Source: Limnobacter sp. (GTDB lineage: Bacteria; Pseudomonadota; Gammaproteobacteria; Burkholderiales; Burkholderiaceae_B). Taken from it: a stretch of DNA of 64,000 bases. The translations under genes and the position numbers were made by a program. Below the pieces are notes generated by a model. The model was not told where the DNA came from. It saw only the letters and a list, made by a program, of their open reading frames with translations, and made no database searches. Of this stretch, positions 36,827-45,669 are shown piece after piece. Position 1 is the stretch's first letter; each line of letters opens with the position of its first letter. Location of the stretch: assembly GCA_029866125.1 (NCBI GenBank), contig JARWZZ010000014.1:62001-126000 (forward strand), written 5' to 3'.

Positions 36827-38455
36827 ATGTCAAACCTAGCTCAACCCTCAGACCTTCGCGGTCGCAAAGCAAGAATGGCTGTACCAGTAAACGGCATGGA
36901 GCGCCATCTTTCACCGAAAGTCCCCATTGTTACCAAAACCGACCTGAAAGGCAAAATTACGTATGTGAACCCTGCCTTCGTCGAAATTTCAGGCTTTACC
37001 CAAGACGAGTTGTTAGGCCAGCCCCACAATGTGGTGCGCCACCCTGACATGCCCCGTGAAGCTTTTCAAGACCTGTGGGATGTGGTTAAAACCGATCAAC
37101 CTTGGCGCGGCCTTGTAAAAAACCGCTGCAAAGACGGTGGCTTTTATTGGGTGGACGCATACGTTACTCCGCTTACAGAAAATGGCAAAAAAATTGGTTA
37201 TATGTCCGTGCGCTCACGCCCAACAGACGACCAGAAACGCAACGCCGAAGCCCTTTATGCAGAAGTACGAAAAGGTTCAGCACCCTTTCCCAATACCAAA
37301 ACACAGAAAGGCCGCCCGCTGATTGTTGACTTGGCTGCCGCTTGCCTTCTGCCGATAGCCATTGCATCGGGCTCACTTTTTGGGGGCTCGATTGCGGCAG
37401 CATTTGCTTATGTGACGGCACTGCTGGTTGCAGCCGGTGGGGCTTATTGGGTGTCCTCACGCATTCAAAACAACACTGAGAAAATGGCCACCATTCTGGA
37501 AGCTTTGTCTGAGGGCAATTTTCGATTTGAAGTGCCCTCTTCCTCAAACCGTGAATTTAATCAGTTGTTTACCGGCTTCAAAGGCATGCAGGTGAATTTG
37601 CGCGCCATTATTGCCGACGTGGTGTCTGGCTCAACACGTGTGAAAGACGATGCGGACAATCTGCGTGAGCTGGCGGTCGGTTTGATGCAGCGTTCTGAAC
37701 AACAATCTGACGGCATTAATGGCGTGGCTTCGGCACTGGAGGAATTGTCGGTTTCTGTGCATGAAATTTCAGAGGCAACAAACTCAAGCTCCACCCATGC
37801 CAACAAAGCACTCAGCGTTGTGGATGAAGGCGCAAGCGCGATGAGTAAATCCACCGAAGCCACAGACCAAGTTGCCCGTGTGGTGCAAGATGCCCGCATC
37901 AACATTGAGGAATTGAATTCAGCAGTCATTCGGATTAGCAATGTAACCCGCACAATCACCGAAATTGCTGAGAAAACCAACCTGCTGGCCCTGAATGCTG
38001 CCATTGAAGCGGCGCGTGCCGGTGAGTCTGGCCGCGGCTTTGCGGTGGTGGCCGATGAAGTTCGCAAATTGGCAGAAATGACACGCCAATCCACGACCGA
38101 AATTGCAAGTACTGTGCAGGATGTACAAAACGGCACGGCCAAGGCACTTAAGACCATGGAAAGCGCAGTGGAAGAAGTCAGCCACGGTACAACCCTGATT
38201 GCCCAAGCCAACCAAAGTTTGGGGGCTATTCGCCAAGCCAGTCAGGGCGTGGCGCAATCTGCTTCAGACATATCAGCCATGCTTGAGCAGCAATCCCAAG
38301 CCTCTCTGGAAGTGGCCAACAGCATGGAGCGAATGAGCTCACTTACAGAAAGCAATGTGGCAGGCATTCGTGAATTGGATGGGTCTGCCAAAACTTTGGC
38401 TGCAACGTCGAAGGAATTGCGCACCTTGGTCCAACATTTTGAAGCCAGCTTGTAG
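36827..38455 (+). CDS. Aer-like PAS-containing methyl-accepting chemotaxis protein
   Basis: Energy/redox taxis receptor type. The N-terminal PAS domain (about 25-135) has [33 protein letters not shown] and [23 protein letters not shown], as in FAD-binding Aer. Two adjacent hydrophobic segments (about 167-210) anchor it. A HAMP-like region follows, then the signalling hairpin with the conserved tip [38 protein letters not shown]. Length 542. No periplasmic sensor domain, so it should sense internal redox state via FAD. A palindrome TGTATC-ATG-GATACA (36788-36802) lies upstream. No other chemotaxis genes are nearby. Confidence 0.9.
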   Translation: MSNLAQPSDLRGRKARMAVPVNGMERHLSPKVPIVTKTDLKGKITYVNPAFVEISGFTQDELLGQPHNVVRHPDMPREAFQDLWDVVKTDQPWRGLVKNRCKDGGFYWVDAYVTPLTENGKKIGYMSVRSRPTDDQKRNAEALYAEVRKGSAPFPNTKTQKGRPLIVDLAAACLLPIAIASGSLFGGSIAAAFAYVTALLVAAGGAYWVSSRIQNNTEKMATILEALSEGNFRFEVPSSSNREFNQLFTGFKGMQVNLRAIIADVVSGSTRVKDDADNLRELAVGLMQRSEQQSDGINGVASALEELSVSVHEISEATNSSSTHANKALSVVDEGASAMSKSTEATDQVARVVQDARINIEELNSAVIRISNVTRTITEIAEKTNLLALNAAIEAARAGESGRGFAVVADEVRKLAEMTRQSTTEIASTVQDVQNGTAKALKTMESAVEEVSHGTTLIAQANQSLGAIRQASQGVAQSASDISAMLEQQSQASLEVANSMERMSSLTESNVAGIRELDGSAKTLAATSKELRTLVQHFEASL

Positions 38456-38479
38456 TTGAGGCTTCACTGAAAACTTAAG

Positions 38480-39211
38480 TTATTGCCGAAGGGATTTTCT
38501 CTCTTTGGCATAACGCATAATTTCCATTGCCAGTTCCTTGTGTTTGGCACGCGTGGCGTAACCAGCCGCGTTGTAGCCCGATTGGTTAACAACATCGGGG
38601 TCAACGCCTTGGGACAAAAGCAAACGCACGGCGTCTACCTTGCCCTCCCTGGCAGCCATCATCAATGGCGTAGTGCCATTGGGCGAAAACGCATTCAGAT
38701 CCGCGCCCGCCTCGATCAACATGTTCATCGCCTTGACCCCGCCTGATGCCGCAGCATAATGCAAGGCAGTCCACTTACCGCTGTGGTTCAAGTCTGCGCC
38801 TTTGCTCAGCAAAGCGGCCACCCATTCAGACCTGTTCAGCATACTGGCCACCATCAAGGGCGTGTCGCCGCGCAGGTCCTGCACATTCACATCCAGTTTT
38901 TTGCTGAGCAAGAAAAACCGCACTGATTTGTCGGCGCCTTTGATCATGGCGTGGCTAATCAGGGGTACCCCGTCCTCGGTTGACACGTTGGGGTTTGCAC
39001 CCCGTAGAAGTGCTTCCCGTACGGACTTGTCATCATCCAGCTCTATGGCTTTGAGCAAATCTGCACTGCCCTGCCCTGGCTTTTGTGCGGGGGTGTGGGC
39101 CTGTAATTGGGTGGGTAATGTACTCAAGCTTATGCCCAAGCTGATGCCCACCACGCACACCATTGCACGAAAAGACTGGGTAAATAACTTTAAAAACAAT
39201 GCGTTAGCCAC
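38480..39211 (-). CDS. Exported ankyrin-repeat protein
   Basis: 243 residues: signal-like hydrophobic N-terminus (about 17-38, ISLGISLSTLPTQLQA), then five or so ankyrin repeats (DKSVREALLRGANPNV, DKSVRFFLLSKKLDVNV, DTPLMVASMLNRSEWVAALLSKGADLN, WTALHYAAASGGVKAMNMLIEAGADLN, TTPLMMAAREGKVDAVRLLLSQGVDPDV). Probably periplasmic and protein-binding. The start is a GTG just after the tatD stop (a later ATG at 39163 is also possible), making it the last gene of the mltG-tmk-holB-pilZ-tatD run. Confidence 0.82.
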   Translation of the reverse strand: MANALFLKLFTQSFRAMVCVVGISLGISLSTLPTQLQAHTPAQKPGQGSADLLKAIELDDDKSVREALLRGANPNVSTEDGVPLISHAMIKGADKSVRFFLLSKKLDVNVQDLRGDTPLMVASMLNRSEWVAALLSKGADLNHSGKWTALHYAAASGGVKAMNMLIEAGADLNAFSPNGTTPLMMAAREGKVDAVRLLLSQGVDPDVVNQSGYNAAGYATRAKHKELAMEIMRYAKERKSLRQ

Positions 39212-39213
39212 GT

Positions 39214-39978
39214 TTAGTGTAATCCAAACAAGGTGTTGAAATTCTGGGTGGTTTGAATACCAACCTCTTCCAAGGTCAATTGCTTTTCTGTCGCAATTGC
39301 TTTGGCCACATGGGGTACAAAGCTCGGCTCATTGGTTTTACCGCGATGCGGAACTGGCGCCAGGTATGGCGAATCCGTTTCAATCAAAATGCGGTCCAAT
39401 GGGGCGTATTTAGCAACCTCGCGCAAATCGGCTGCATTTTTGAATGTAACGATGCCAGAGAACGACAAGTACATGCCCAAATCCAAGGCCTGCTTGGCAA
39501 AGTCTAGGCTTTCGGTAAAGCAGTGGATGATGCCGCCAGCCTCTTGTACGCCCTCTTCCTTCAGGATTCGCAAGGTGTCATCCCCCGCATTGCGCGTGTG
39601 CACAATGACGGGCTTTTTACATATTTTTGAGGCGCGTAAATGGGTTCGGAATCGATTCCTCTGCCATTCCAAATCGCCCTTCAAACGAAAGTAATCCAAA
39701 CCCGTTTCGCCAATACCAATCACCTTGGGGTGGTTGGCAAGGGCCAGCAAAGTATCGACGGAAGGTTCTTGAATGTCTTCGTAATCGGGGTGTACGCCCG
39801 CGGTGGCCCACAACTGCTCGTTGTTTTCAGCCAAACGCAGCACATCGGGGAATGTTTCCAATTGGACAGAAATGCACAAGGCACGGCTGACTTGAGCCTC
39901 TTTCATGCGGTCCAAAAGGACAGGTAAGTTTTCTACAAGACCGGGAAAGTCAAGGTGACAGTGGGAATCAGTAAACAC
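39214..39978 (-). CDS. tatD: TatD family metal-dependent hydrolase/DNase
   Basis: Cytoplasmic amidohydrolase-fold enzyme with nuclease activity in characterised members. Visible metal ligands: DSHCHLD at the start, Glu in IGETGLDY, His in PVIVHTRNA, His in GGIIHCFTE and Asp in IETDSPYLAP. Length 254. Starts with GTG that overlaps the pilZ-like gene's stop by one base (TAGTG), so it is translationally coupled. The order tmk-holB-pilZ-tatD is widely conserved in proteobacteria. Confidence 0.95.
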   Translation of the reverse strand: MFTDSHCHLDFPGLVENLPVLLDRMKEAQVSRALCISVQLETFPDVLRLAENNEQLWATAGVHPDYEDIQEPSVDTLLALANHPKVIGIGETGLDYFRLKGDLEWQRNRFRTHLRASKICKKPVIVHTRNAGDDTLRILKEEGVQEAGGIIHCFTESLDFAKQALDLGMYLSFSGIVTFKNAADLREVAKYAPLDRILIETDSPYLAPVPHRGKTNEPSFVPHVAKAIATEKQLTLEEVGIQTTQNFNTLFGLH

Positions 39979-40334
39979 TACAGAGTTGCCGTTTTCTTCA
40001 ATGAAGTGTGTATTTTACCTGCCATTGCCTCGAATTCACCACGTGCGGCATCACCCATTGCATCGGATGGGAACTGAATTCCAACACCTTGTTGCCTGTC
40101 GCCTCTGGCGCCTTCCGGGCACACCCACACCACCTTGCCATTGACCGGGAACTTTTTGCCTTCATCACCCAGTGATAGCAATACAAAAACAGAGTCGCCC
40201 AAGGCGTATTTTTTCTCTGTAGCTAGAAAAAAGCCACCACGTTTTACAAACGGCATCCAAAGCTCGGCGGCTTTGGTTTTTTCATTCACGGTCAGCGAAT
40301 GCATCCATGCGCGGGATTTGTTTTCAGCGTCCAT
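39978..40334 (-). CDS. pilZ: PilZ-domain protein (type IV pilus PilZ-like)
   Basis: 118 residues forming a single PilZ beta-barrel: AAELWMPFVKRGGFFLATEKKYALGDSVFVLLSLGDEGKKFPVNGKVVWVCPEGARGDRQQGVGIQF. It lacks the N-terminal RxxxR and has no clear DxSxxG, as in the founding PilZ that does not bind cyclic di-GMP but is needed for type IV pili. ATG at 40334 (GGAA 7 bases upstream) is preferred to TTG at 40340. It sits between holB and tatD, its usual place. Confidence 0.9.
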   Translation of the reverse strand: MDAENKSRAWMHSLTVNEKTKAAELWMPFVKRGGFFLATEKKYALGDSVFVLLSLGDEGKKFPVNGKVVWVCPEGARGDRQQGVGIQFPSDAMGDAARGEFEAMAGKIHTSLKKTATL

Positions 40335-40366
40335 GCTCAATTTCCATTGTCAATGCCCATGTGTTC

Positions 40367-41377
40367 TCATGCACTCAAAGTCTGCCACCGTTGGGCAATA
40401 AACTCCAGCGCCAAACGGGGGTTCAGGGGGTGTTGGGCAATTTTGTATTGGTCTTGGTAAAGTTGATAGACATCAGACAAGCGCTGCACATTCAACCGCT
40501 TGGCCCACAACAACTTGGGTGCCAACCACGGGAATTGAATGCAATTTTGCTTTTGATTCACGGCCATCAAATCGGAAAGCAATCGCATACCCAACTCCAA
40601 CAGCACCGGAAAACCCGCTTTTTCAACATTGGATGGCAGTTGGCCATGGGCTTCAGGCGATGAAAGCCAGTCCAACCACTTTTTACGCAAATCCAAGTCG
40701 TCGGATGCCGTTGTCGATAGGCGCAAGGCTTCAAATGGGTCATTACCGGCCAAGCTCAAGCAAATTTCAGCTTGCTTGACTTGGTGACTGTCCAACCAAT
40801 CCAAGGCCTCTTTGGGGCTAGGCTCTTTGCCTTTAAACAGCTGGCATCTGGACCGAATGGTGGGTAAAAGCTGCTCAGGCTTGTGTCCAATCAAGAAAAA
40901 CCGCAAGCCGGGCATGGGCTCTTCAAGGGTTTTAAGCAAAGAATTGGCGGAATTCAGATTGAATTGCTCAAAGGGGTAAATGAGCGCGTAACGGTTGCCC
41001 CCCCGGCTGGATGCGGTATTGAAAAACGCTTGCATGCCGCGAATGTCATCGACCCGAATTTCCTGACTGGGTTTAACCCCACTTTTAACTTCAACCGGCA
41101 AACCTTTTTCCAAGGCCAAGGCTTGCGGAAAAATAAACTGCAGGTCTGGGTGGTTGCCTGCCAAGCGCATCTGGCATGCAGGGCATTTTCCACAAGGCTT
41201 GTTTTCTGCTGGAGTACTGGCCTCGCACAATTCTGCTGCCACAACATCTTCAATAAATGCAAGCAAAGCCGCTGGCTCATGACCATAAACCAGCACAGGC
41301 GCGGTGTTGGCATGTGAAAGGTTAAATAACTCTTGCCGTTGTTTATACAGCCACGGGGCCTCATTCAAAACGCGCAT
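40367..41377 (-). CDS. holB: HolB, DNA polymerase III delta' subunit
   Basis: Clamp-loader subunit. The AAA+ fold is evident from NAANSLLKTLEEP-like NSANSLLKTLEEPMPGLRFFLIGHKPEQLLPTIRSRCQ. Zinc-binding cysteines Cys51, Cys62, Cys65 and Cys68 are all present. The P-loop is degenerate (VYGHEPAALLA), as expected for delta' which does not hydrolyse ATP. Length 336. 18 bases after tmk and 32 before the pilZ gene, in the same operon. Confidence 0.95.
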   Translation of the reverse strand: MRVLNEAPWLYKQRQELFNLSHANTAPVLVYGHEPAALLAFIEDVVAAELCEASTPAENKPCGKCPACQMRLAGNHPDLQFIFPQALALEKGLPVEVKSGVKPSQEIRVDDIRGMQAFFNTASSRGGNRYALIYPFEQFNLNSANSLLKTLEEPMPGLRFFLIGHKPEQLLPTIRSRCQLFKGKEPSPKEALDWLDSHQVKQAEICLSLAGNDPFEALRLSTTASDDLDLRKKWLDWLSSPEAHGQLPSNVEKAGFPVLLELGMRLLSDLMAVNQKQNCIQFPWLAPKLLWAKRLNVQRLSDVYQLYQDQYKIAQHPLNPRLALEFIAQRWQTLSA

Positions 41378-41395
41378 TCCTTTTGGATTTGTAAC

Positions 41396-42040
41396 TCAGT
41401 GCTCATTGACCACTCGATGCTTCAGCATAAAGTGACTCAAATGCTGGATAACAGTCGCACCCACTTCTTCTTCGGCTTTGGAAGCATCAATTAAAGTAAT
41501 GCGGGTGGGTTCCTGTTTGGCACGCTTTAAAAAACCTTTGCGTACAGCCTCAAAGTACTCGTCTGGCTTGGACTCGAATCGATCGGTGACCGCACCCCGT
41601 TTGCCAATTCGTGTTTTAGCCACAGCCAAAGACAGGTCAAAAAGGAAAGTCAAATCGGGTTTAAACCCTTTGAGGGTCCATTTGCTGAGGGATTGGCACT
41701 CAGACCAATCCAAGCCACCCGCGCTGACTTGGTACGCAAAACTGGAGTCTTCAAACCGATCCGACAACACCCACTTGCCTGCGTCCAAGGACGGTTCGAT
41801 CAATTCCTTCACGTGTTGTTGCCTAGCGGCGTACATCAGCATCAATTCGGTTTTCAAGTCCATGTCGTTGTGCAAAACCAGCTCGCGTAGGGCTTCTCCG
41901 GCGGATGTACCACCGGGTTCACGGGTTAAAACAATCTCTATTCCCGCGTTTTGCAGATGCGCTTGTACACGATGAATATGTGAGCTTTTGCCAGCCCCAT
42001 CAACACCTTCAAAGCTTAGAAAATGACCACGACGCGCCAT
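41396..42040 (-). CDS. tmk: Tmk, thymidylate kinase
   Basis: Phosphorylates dTMP to dTDP. P-loop FEGVDGAGKSS (about 8-18), the DR motif (LSDRFEDSSFAYQ) and the LID region near the RFESKPDEYFEAVRKGF segment are visible. Length 214. Ribosome site AAGGA directly precedes ATG at 42040. Between mltG and holB. Confidence 0.96.
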   Translation of the reverse strand: MARRGHFLSFEGVDGAGKSSHIHRVQAHLQNAGIEIVLTREPGGTSAGEALRELVLHNDMDLKTELMLMYAARQQHVKELIEPSLDAGKWVLSDRFEDSSFAYQVSAGGLDWSECQSLSKWTLKGFKPDLTFLFDLSLAVAKTRIGKRGAVTDRFESKPDEYFEAVRKGFLKRAKQEPTRITLIDASKAEEEVGATVIQHLSHFMLKHRVVNEH

Positions 42041-42065
42041 ATCTTTCCTTTATTTTTTTATATGC

Positions 42066-43160
42066 TCAGCGGCCCAACTGGTACTTGCGAACCGCTTGGT
42101 TGTGTTCGTTTAGATTTTTACTGAAATAACTACCGCCATCACCTTGTGCAACAAAATAATAATAAGGTGTTTCCTCCGGCCTGACAGCAGCATAAAGAGA
42201 GGCTTTACTCGGATTTGCTATCGGTGTTGGGGGCAAGCCAGTTCGAGTGTAACTGTTGTAAGGGGTGTCTGTCTGCAAATGTCGGCGGGTCAAATTGCCA
42301 TCAAAAGCAGCACCGACACCGTATATCACAGTGGGGTCGGTTTGCAGCATCATGCCCACTTTGAGGCGGTTGTTGAATACGCTGGATACTTTAGGTCGGT
42401 CTGAAGCCTTGCCAGTCTCTTTCTCGACGATGGAGGCCATCACCAAGGCTTGGTAGGGGGTTTTCAAGGGTGTATTGGGGTCGCGTTGGCTCCAAGCCTT
42501 GTTCAATTCCTCGGTTTGCAGGCGCACTGCACGCTTGATCAGGTCTGAAATTTGAGAGCCCGGTGCATAACGGTATGTGTCCGGGAAAAGCCAACCCTCA
42601 AGATGCCCTCCTTCCAACCCCAGTTGCCGTCCAATTTGCTGGCTTAAATCAACTCCTTTGGCTTCCAACGCAGGGTTGCTGACCAAGTCGTCGATTAAAT
42701 CAGGCCGCTGCTTCAGTTGAGCGATAAATTGGGCACTCGTAAAACCTTCAACCAGGGTAATTGAACTCAAAACCCCTTTGCCTTGACTCAGAAAATCAAC
42801 CAACTCAAGGGTTGAGATGTCCTTGGGTAGCTCGTACCGCCCTGCTTTCAACGATGACGCCGCGCCCGATAGCCGTGCCGCAAGCGCGAACAAGTCTGGA
42901 TTGACGCCCAAACCTTGGGTGTTCAACTCCTCCGCAATGCCACGCGCACCCAAACCTTGAGTAACATGCGCATCAAGACGGGGTTTGGCCTGCGAGGTGT
43001 CCTGTGGAATTGGCTTGGTCAATAACCAAAACCCAGCCGCAAGCAGGCAGCCCAGCAGCGCGAATGCGGCGGTAAACAGCCGAATTAACACGGAAGCTTT
43101 GCCGATGCGCGACCGTTTAGTCGAAGCCTTTTTTGGAGCTGGTTTGCGAGGTTTTGCCAC
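42066..43160 (-). CDS. mltG: MltG, endolytic murein transglycosylase
   Basis: Inner-membrane lytic transglycosylase thought to end nascent glycan strands. A basic cytoplasmic N-terminus precedes one transmembrane helix (about 27-48), then the LysM-like and YceG domains. The catalytic Glu is in ASIVEKETGKASDRPKV; also present are LQTDPTVIYG and GLPPTPIANP. Length 364. Starts with GTG at 43160. First gene of the tmk-holB-pilZ-tatD operon and divergent from ygfZ. Confidence 0.95.
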   Translation of the reverse strand: MAKPRKPAPKKASTKRSRIGKASVLIRLFTAAFALLGCLLAAGFWLLTKPIPQDTSQAKPRLDAHVTQGLGARGIAEELNTQGLGVNPDLFALAARLSGAASSLKAGRYELPKDISTLELVDFLSQGKGVLSSITLVEGFTSAQFIAQLKQRPDLIDDLVSNPALEAKGVDLSQQIGRQLGLEGGHLEGWLFPDTYRYAPGSQISDLIKRAVRLQTEELNKAWSQRDPNTPLKTPYQALVMASIVEKETGKASDRPKVSSVFNNRLKVGMMLQTDPTVIYGVGAAFDGNLTRRHLQTDTPYNSYTRTGLPPTPIANPSKASLYAAVRPEETPYYYFVAQGDGGSYFSKNLNEHNQAVRKYQLGR

Positions 43161-43258
43161 TGGGTGTTGAGCTTTGTTTTATCAAGCGAAGAAGGTACCA
43201 GATTCAGTGCCAGATTCGCTCTACAATAAGCAAAAGTGGTATTTCATAAAGGTTGAGA

Positions 43259-44182
43259 ATGTCAAAAAATGTTTTGAGTCGCTGGGGCGTTATCTGTGTT
43301 GAAGGGGAAGAAGCTGCCCAATTTCTTCATGCCCAATTAAGCAACAGCATCAAGGACTTACCTGAAAATAAAATCAGGCTTGCGGCATTTTGTAACGCCA
43401 AAGGGCGCATGCTGGGTACATTTTTTGTCGTCCGCAAGGGTGTGCAGCATTTTTTGATTTGCCCATCCAGCACCATACCTGCCCTGACCAAAAGGCTGAG
43501 CATGTTTATTTTGCGCAGCAAGTGCAAGGCAAGGGATGCAAGCAGTGAATGGCAAATGCAATTTGTCCCCTCAGTGTCTGCAGTCTTGCCCACAGCGGGC
43601 CCCATGTCTGCCCATTGGGCAGATGACACCACCTGCACCTTGGCCCTTCGCCCTCACGGTGGTGTAACTGCGGGTTTGGCTTTGAAGTCATCATCCGCAC
43701 TGGGTGACGCAGTTCCTTCTACCACTGAAGACGATCAGTTTGACCTGGCTTTGCACCGGCTTGGTATTCCATTCGTAAGCATCGAAACCGTGGAAATGTT
43801 TATTCCCCAAGCCGTCAACTTCGATTTAATTGGTGGCGTTAATTTTGAGAAAGGTTGTTACCCCGGTCAAGAAATTGTGGCGCGCAGCCATTATTTGGGG
43901 AAATCCAAGCGCCGCGCCTTTTCAGCAGTGGTGTCCAGCGAGGGTGCAATTCGCGCGGGCATGGACGTTTGGATGGAAGGCAAAACCAATGAACCTGTGG
44001 GCAATGTGGTTACAGTTGCCCATGCTGACGGCAACGCCCACCTGATGGTGGATTGCGGTTTGGAGGATGCAGCAAAACCAGACTCACAATTTACTCTAAC
44101 TATCGATGGTAAGGCCCTGATTTTTAAGTTAACAAACCCACCCTATGATTTCACAGCCAAGGGCTCGCAATTCAATGATTGA
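43259..44182 (+). CDS. ygfZ: YgfZ/GcvT-like folate-binding protein
   Basis: Folate-binding protein that helps repair or assemble certain Fe-S enzymes. The diagnostic KGCYPGQE motif with its key Cys lies in VNFEKGCYPGQEIVARSHYLG (residue about 201 onward). Length 307 from ATG 43259, which has AAAGG 6 bases upstream; the frame opens at a TTG two codons earlier. The 92-base gap to mltG must hold the divergent promoters. Its 3' end overlaps the next gene by 8 bases. Confidence 0.93.
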   Translation: MSKNVLSRWGVICVEGEEAAQFLHAQLSNSIKDLPENKIRLAAFCNAKGRMLGTFFVVRKGVQHFLICPSSTIPALTKRLSMFILRSKCKARDASSEWQMQFVPSVSAVLPTAGPMSAHWADDTTCTLALRPHGGVTAGLALKSSSALGDAVPSTTEDDQFDLALHRLGIPFVSIETVEMFIPQAVNFDLIGGVNFEKGCYPGQEIVARSHYLGKSKRRAFSAVVSSEGAIRAGMDVWMEGKTNEPVGNVVTVAHADGNAHLMVDCGLEDAAKPDSQFTLTIDGKALIFKLTNPPYDFTAKGSQFND

Positions 44183-44546
44183 TGGGAAGTTGGCTTCATC
44201 CTCAGATTTGCGCCCTGCTTGGCAGGTGTATGTTTATTTCAAAGTCGCGCCTGAAAACAAAACGGCGGTGATTGAGCAAAGCATGCGTTTGCAGGGTGAG
44301 TTTCAGGGCTTGGGCATTACTCAAGGTTTGATGGAGCGGGCGGACGACGGTGGTTTTGACACCGAAGCAAAGACTGCGAAACATCACACCTTAATGGAAG
44401 TGTATACGCCAAGTGATTGTAAAAATGGAATATCCTGCGCAGAATTTACCCGCTTACTTCAGCAAAAAACTTTGGGTTGGTGCTCCCAATTGGCCGAGGC
44501 CCCGATTAGAATCACCGAAGTTTTCGTCAATACGCAGGTGGCTTAG
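44175..44546 (+). CDS. DUF4936 family protein
   Basis: 123 residues from ATG 44175, overlapping the ygfZ stop. Predicted ferredoxin-like fold: WQVYVYFKVAPENKTAVIEQSMRLQ, then LMERADDGGFDTEAKTAKHHTLMEVYTP and a C-terminal strand ITEVFVN. The pattern fits DUF4936, which is frequent next to ygfZ in betaproteobacteria. Function unknown. The next gene starts directly after its stop. Confidence 0.72.
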   Translation: MIDGKLASSSDLRPAWQVYVYFKVAPENKTAVIEQSMRLQGEFQGLGITQGLMERADDGGFDTEAKTAKHHTLMEVYTPSDCKNGISCAEFTRLLQQKTLGWCSQLAEAPIRITEVFVNTQVA

Positions 44547-45350
44547 GTGTGTTTGATTGCAATGGCCATCGGCCAGTCCAAGGAATTTCCGTGGATTTGT
44601 ATTGCAAACCGGGATGAATTCACCAATCGCCCCACTGCCCCAATGGCGTTTTGGAGCGATCACGCTGCGGTGTTGGCAGGGCGAGACTTGCAATCCGGCG
44701 GCTCTTGGATGGGTGTCAACAAACAAGGCCATGTGGCCATGTTGACCAATATACGAAACTCGGCACTGAACAAAGGCGACGCGGCCCCCAGCCGGGGAAA
44801 GCTGATTAATGATTTTTTAATTCATGGGCAACTGCCCAGTCGCAGTCAATCTGCCGAATATTCAGGCTTCAACCTGATCGTTGGCAACCTACAAAACCTT
44901 GAATTTCAAGAATGCAGTAATCACCATTTATTGAGTGAAAAGGATTCGGCCCATGCCGCTGACTTCCTGAACACACTCAGACCGGGAATTCACACCATTT
45001 CCAATGGACGCTTGCAATCCAAATGGCCAAAAACCGCTAGACTGGGTGAATCCCTAACAACGGCCTTGCAAAATCTGCCCCCAAAAGTAGACTCAAACCA
45101 GCTTGCTGCGCAGCTTTTGCCTTTGCTACAACACCGCCATCAGGCCCAAGACCACGAACTTCCAAGCACCGGAATTCCACTGGATTGGGAGCGAATGCTT
45201 TCCGCCATTCAAATTGTTTCCCCCACCTACGGCACCCGCAGTAGTACGGTCATGATTTTGGATAAAAACAAAGGGCTTCACATCCGGGAAGTGTCATATC
45301 ACCCGGATGGAAGCCCTTCACTCACAAATGAATTTAGTTTGGTGATTTAA
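44547..45350 (+). CDS. NRDE (TANGO2) family protein
   Basis: Ntn-hydrolase-like fold. Begins MCLIAMA with Cys2 in the usual place and has the naming motif Asn-Arg-Asp-Glu in IANRDEF (about 20-23), followed by GGSWMGVNKQGHVAMLTN and PSRGKLINDFL. Bacterial members have no settled biochemical role; eukaryotic TANGO2 is linked to heme and lipid homeostasis. The start GTG follows the previous gene's stop with no gap, indicating coupling. Confidence 0.9.
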   Translation: MCLIAMAIGQSKEFPWICIANRDEFTNRPTAPMAFWSDHAAVLAGRDLQSGGSWMGVNKQGHVAMLTNIRNSALNKGDAAPSRGKLINDFLIHGQLPSRSQSAEYSGFNLIVGNLQNLEFQECSNHHLLSEKDSAHAADFLNTLRPGIHTISNGRLQSKWPKTARLGESLTTALQNLPPKVDSNQLAAQLLPLLQHRHQAQDHELPSTGIPLDWERMLSAIQIVSPTYGTRSSTVMILDKNKGLHIREVSYHPDGSPSLTNEFSLVI

Positions 45351-45357
45351 ACAATCA

Positions 45358-45669
45358 CTAAACTTCGTAATCCATGCACTCACGAGCGGTTCTCACCTTG
45401 CCAATGTAGGCTTTGGCTTTTTCATGCTCATGGTGCACAGCATAACCATCCAAGGCAGCCTTGGATTCAAATACTGAATACAAAGCCACATCAAAAGTTG
45501 TTTCTAATCCGGGGGTTGGCAGCGCTACTTCAAGCTCTACTACACCCGGTATAACCTTTCCGCAATGGTCCAGCATTTGCTTCATTTGTTGCATAATTTC
45601 AGCTTTGGACTGGCCATCGCATTCGTCTTTCACTTTCCAAAAAACTATGTGCTTTATCATCATATTCAT
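45358..45669 (-). CDS. Dabb (stress-responsive A/B barrel) domain protein
   Basis: 103 residues: MIKHIVFWKVKDE...MLDHCGKVIPGVVELEVALPTPGLETTFDVALYSVFESKAALDGYAVHHEHEKAKAYIGKV is a complete dimeric alpha/beta-barrel Dabb domain. Family members are small enzymes or stress proteins; no specific substrate can be given. The ATG overlaps the acyl-CoA synthetase stop (ATGA), so it is co-translated with that gene. Confidence 0.85.
   Translation of the reverse strand: MNMMIKHIVFWKVKDECDGQSKAEIMQQMKQMLDHCGKVIPGVVELEVALPTPGLETTFDVALYSVFESKAALDGYAVHHEHEKAKAYIGKVRTARECMDYEV

Noticed and set aside
37561..38211. 216-codon minus-strand open frame
   Set aside because: Mirror of the chemoreceptor's repetitive Ala/Ser/Glu coding; composition artefact.
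40984..41377. Degenerate P-loop in HolB
   Set aside because: Delta' subunits normally lack a functional Walker A.
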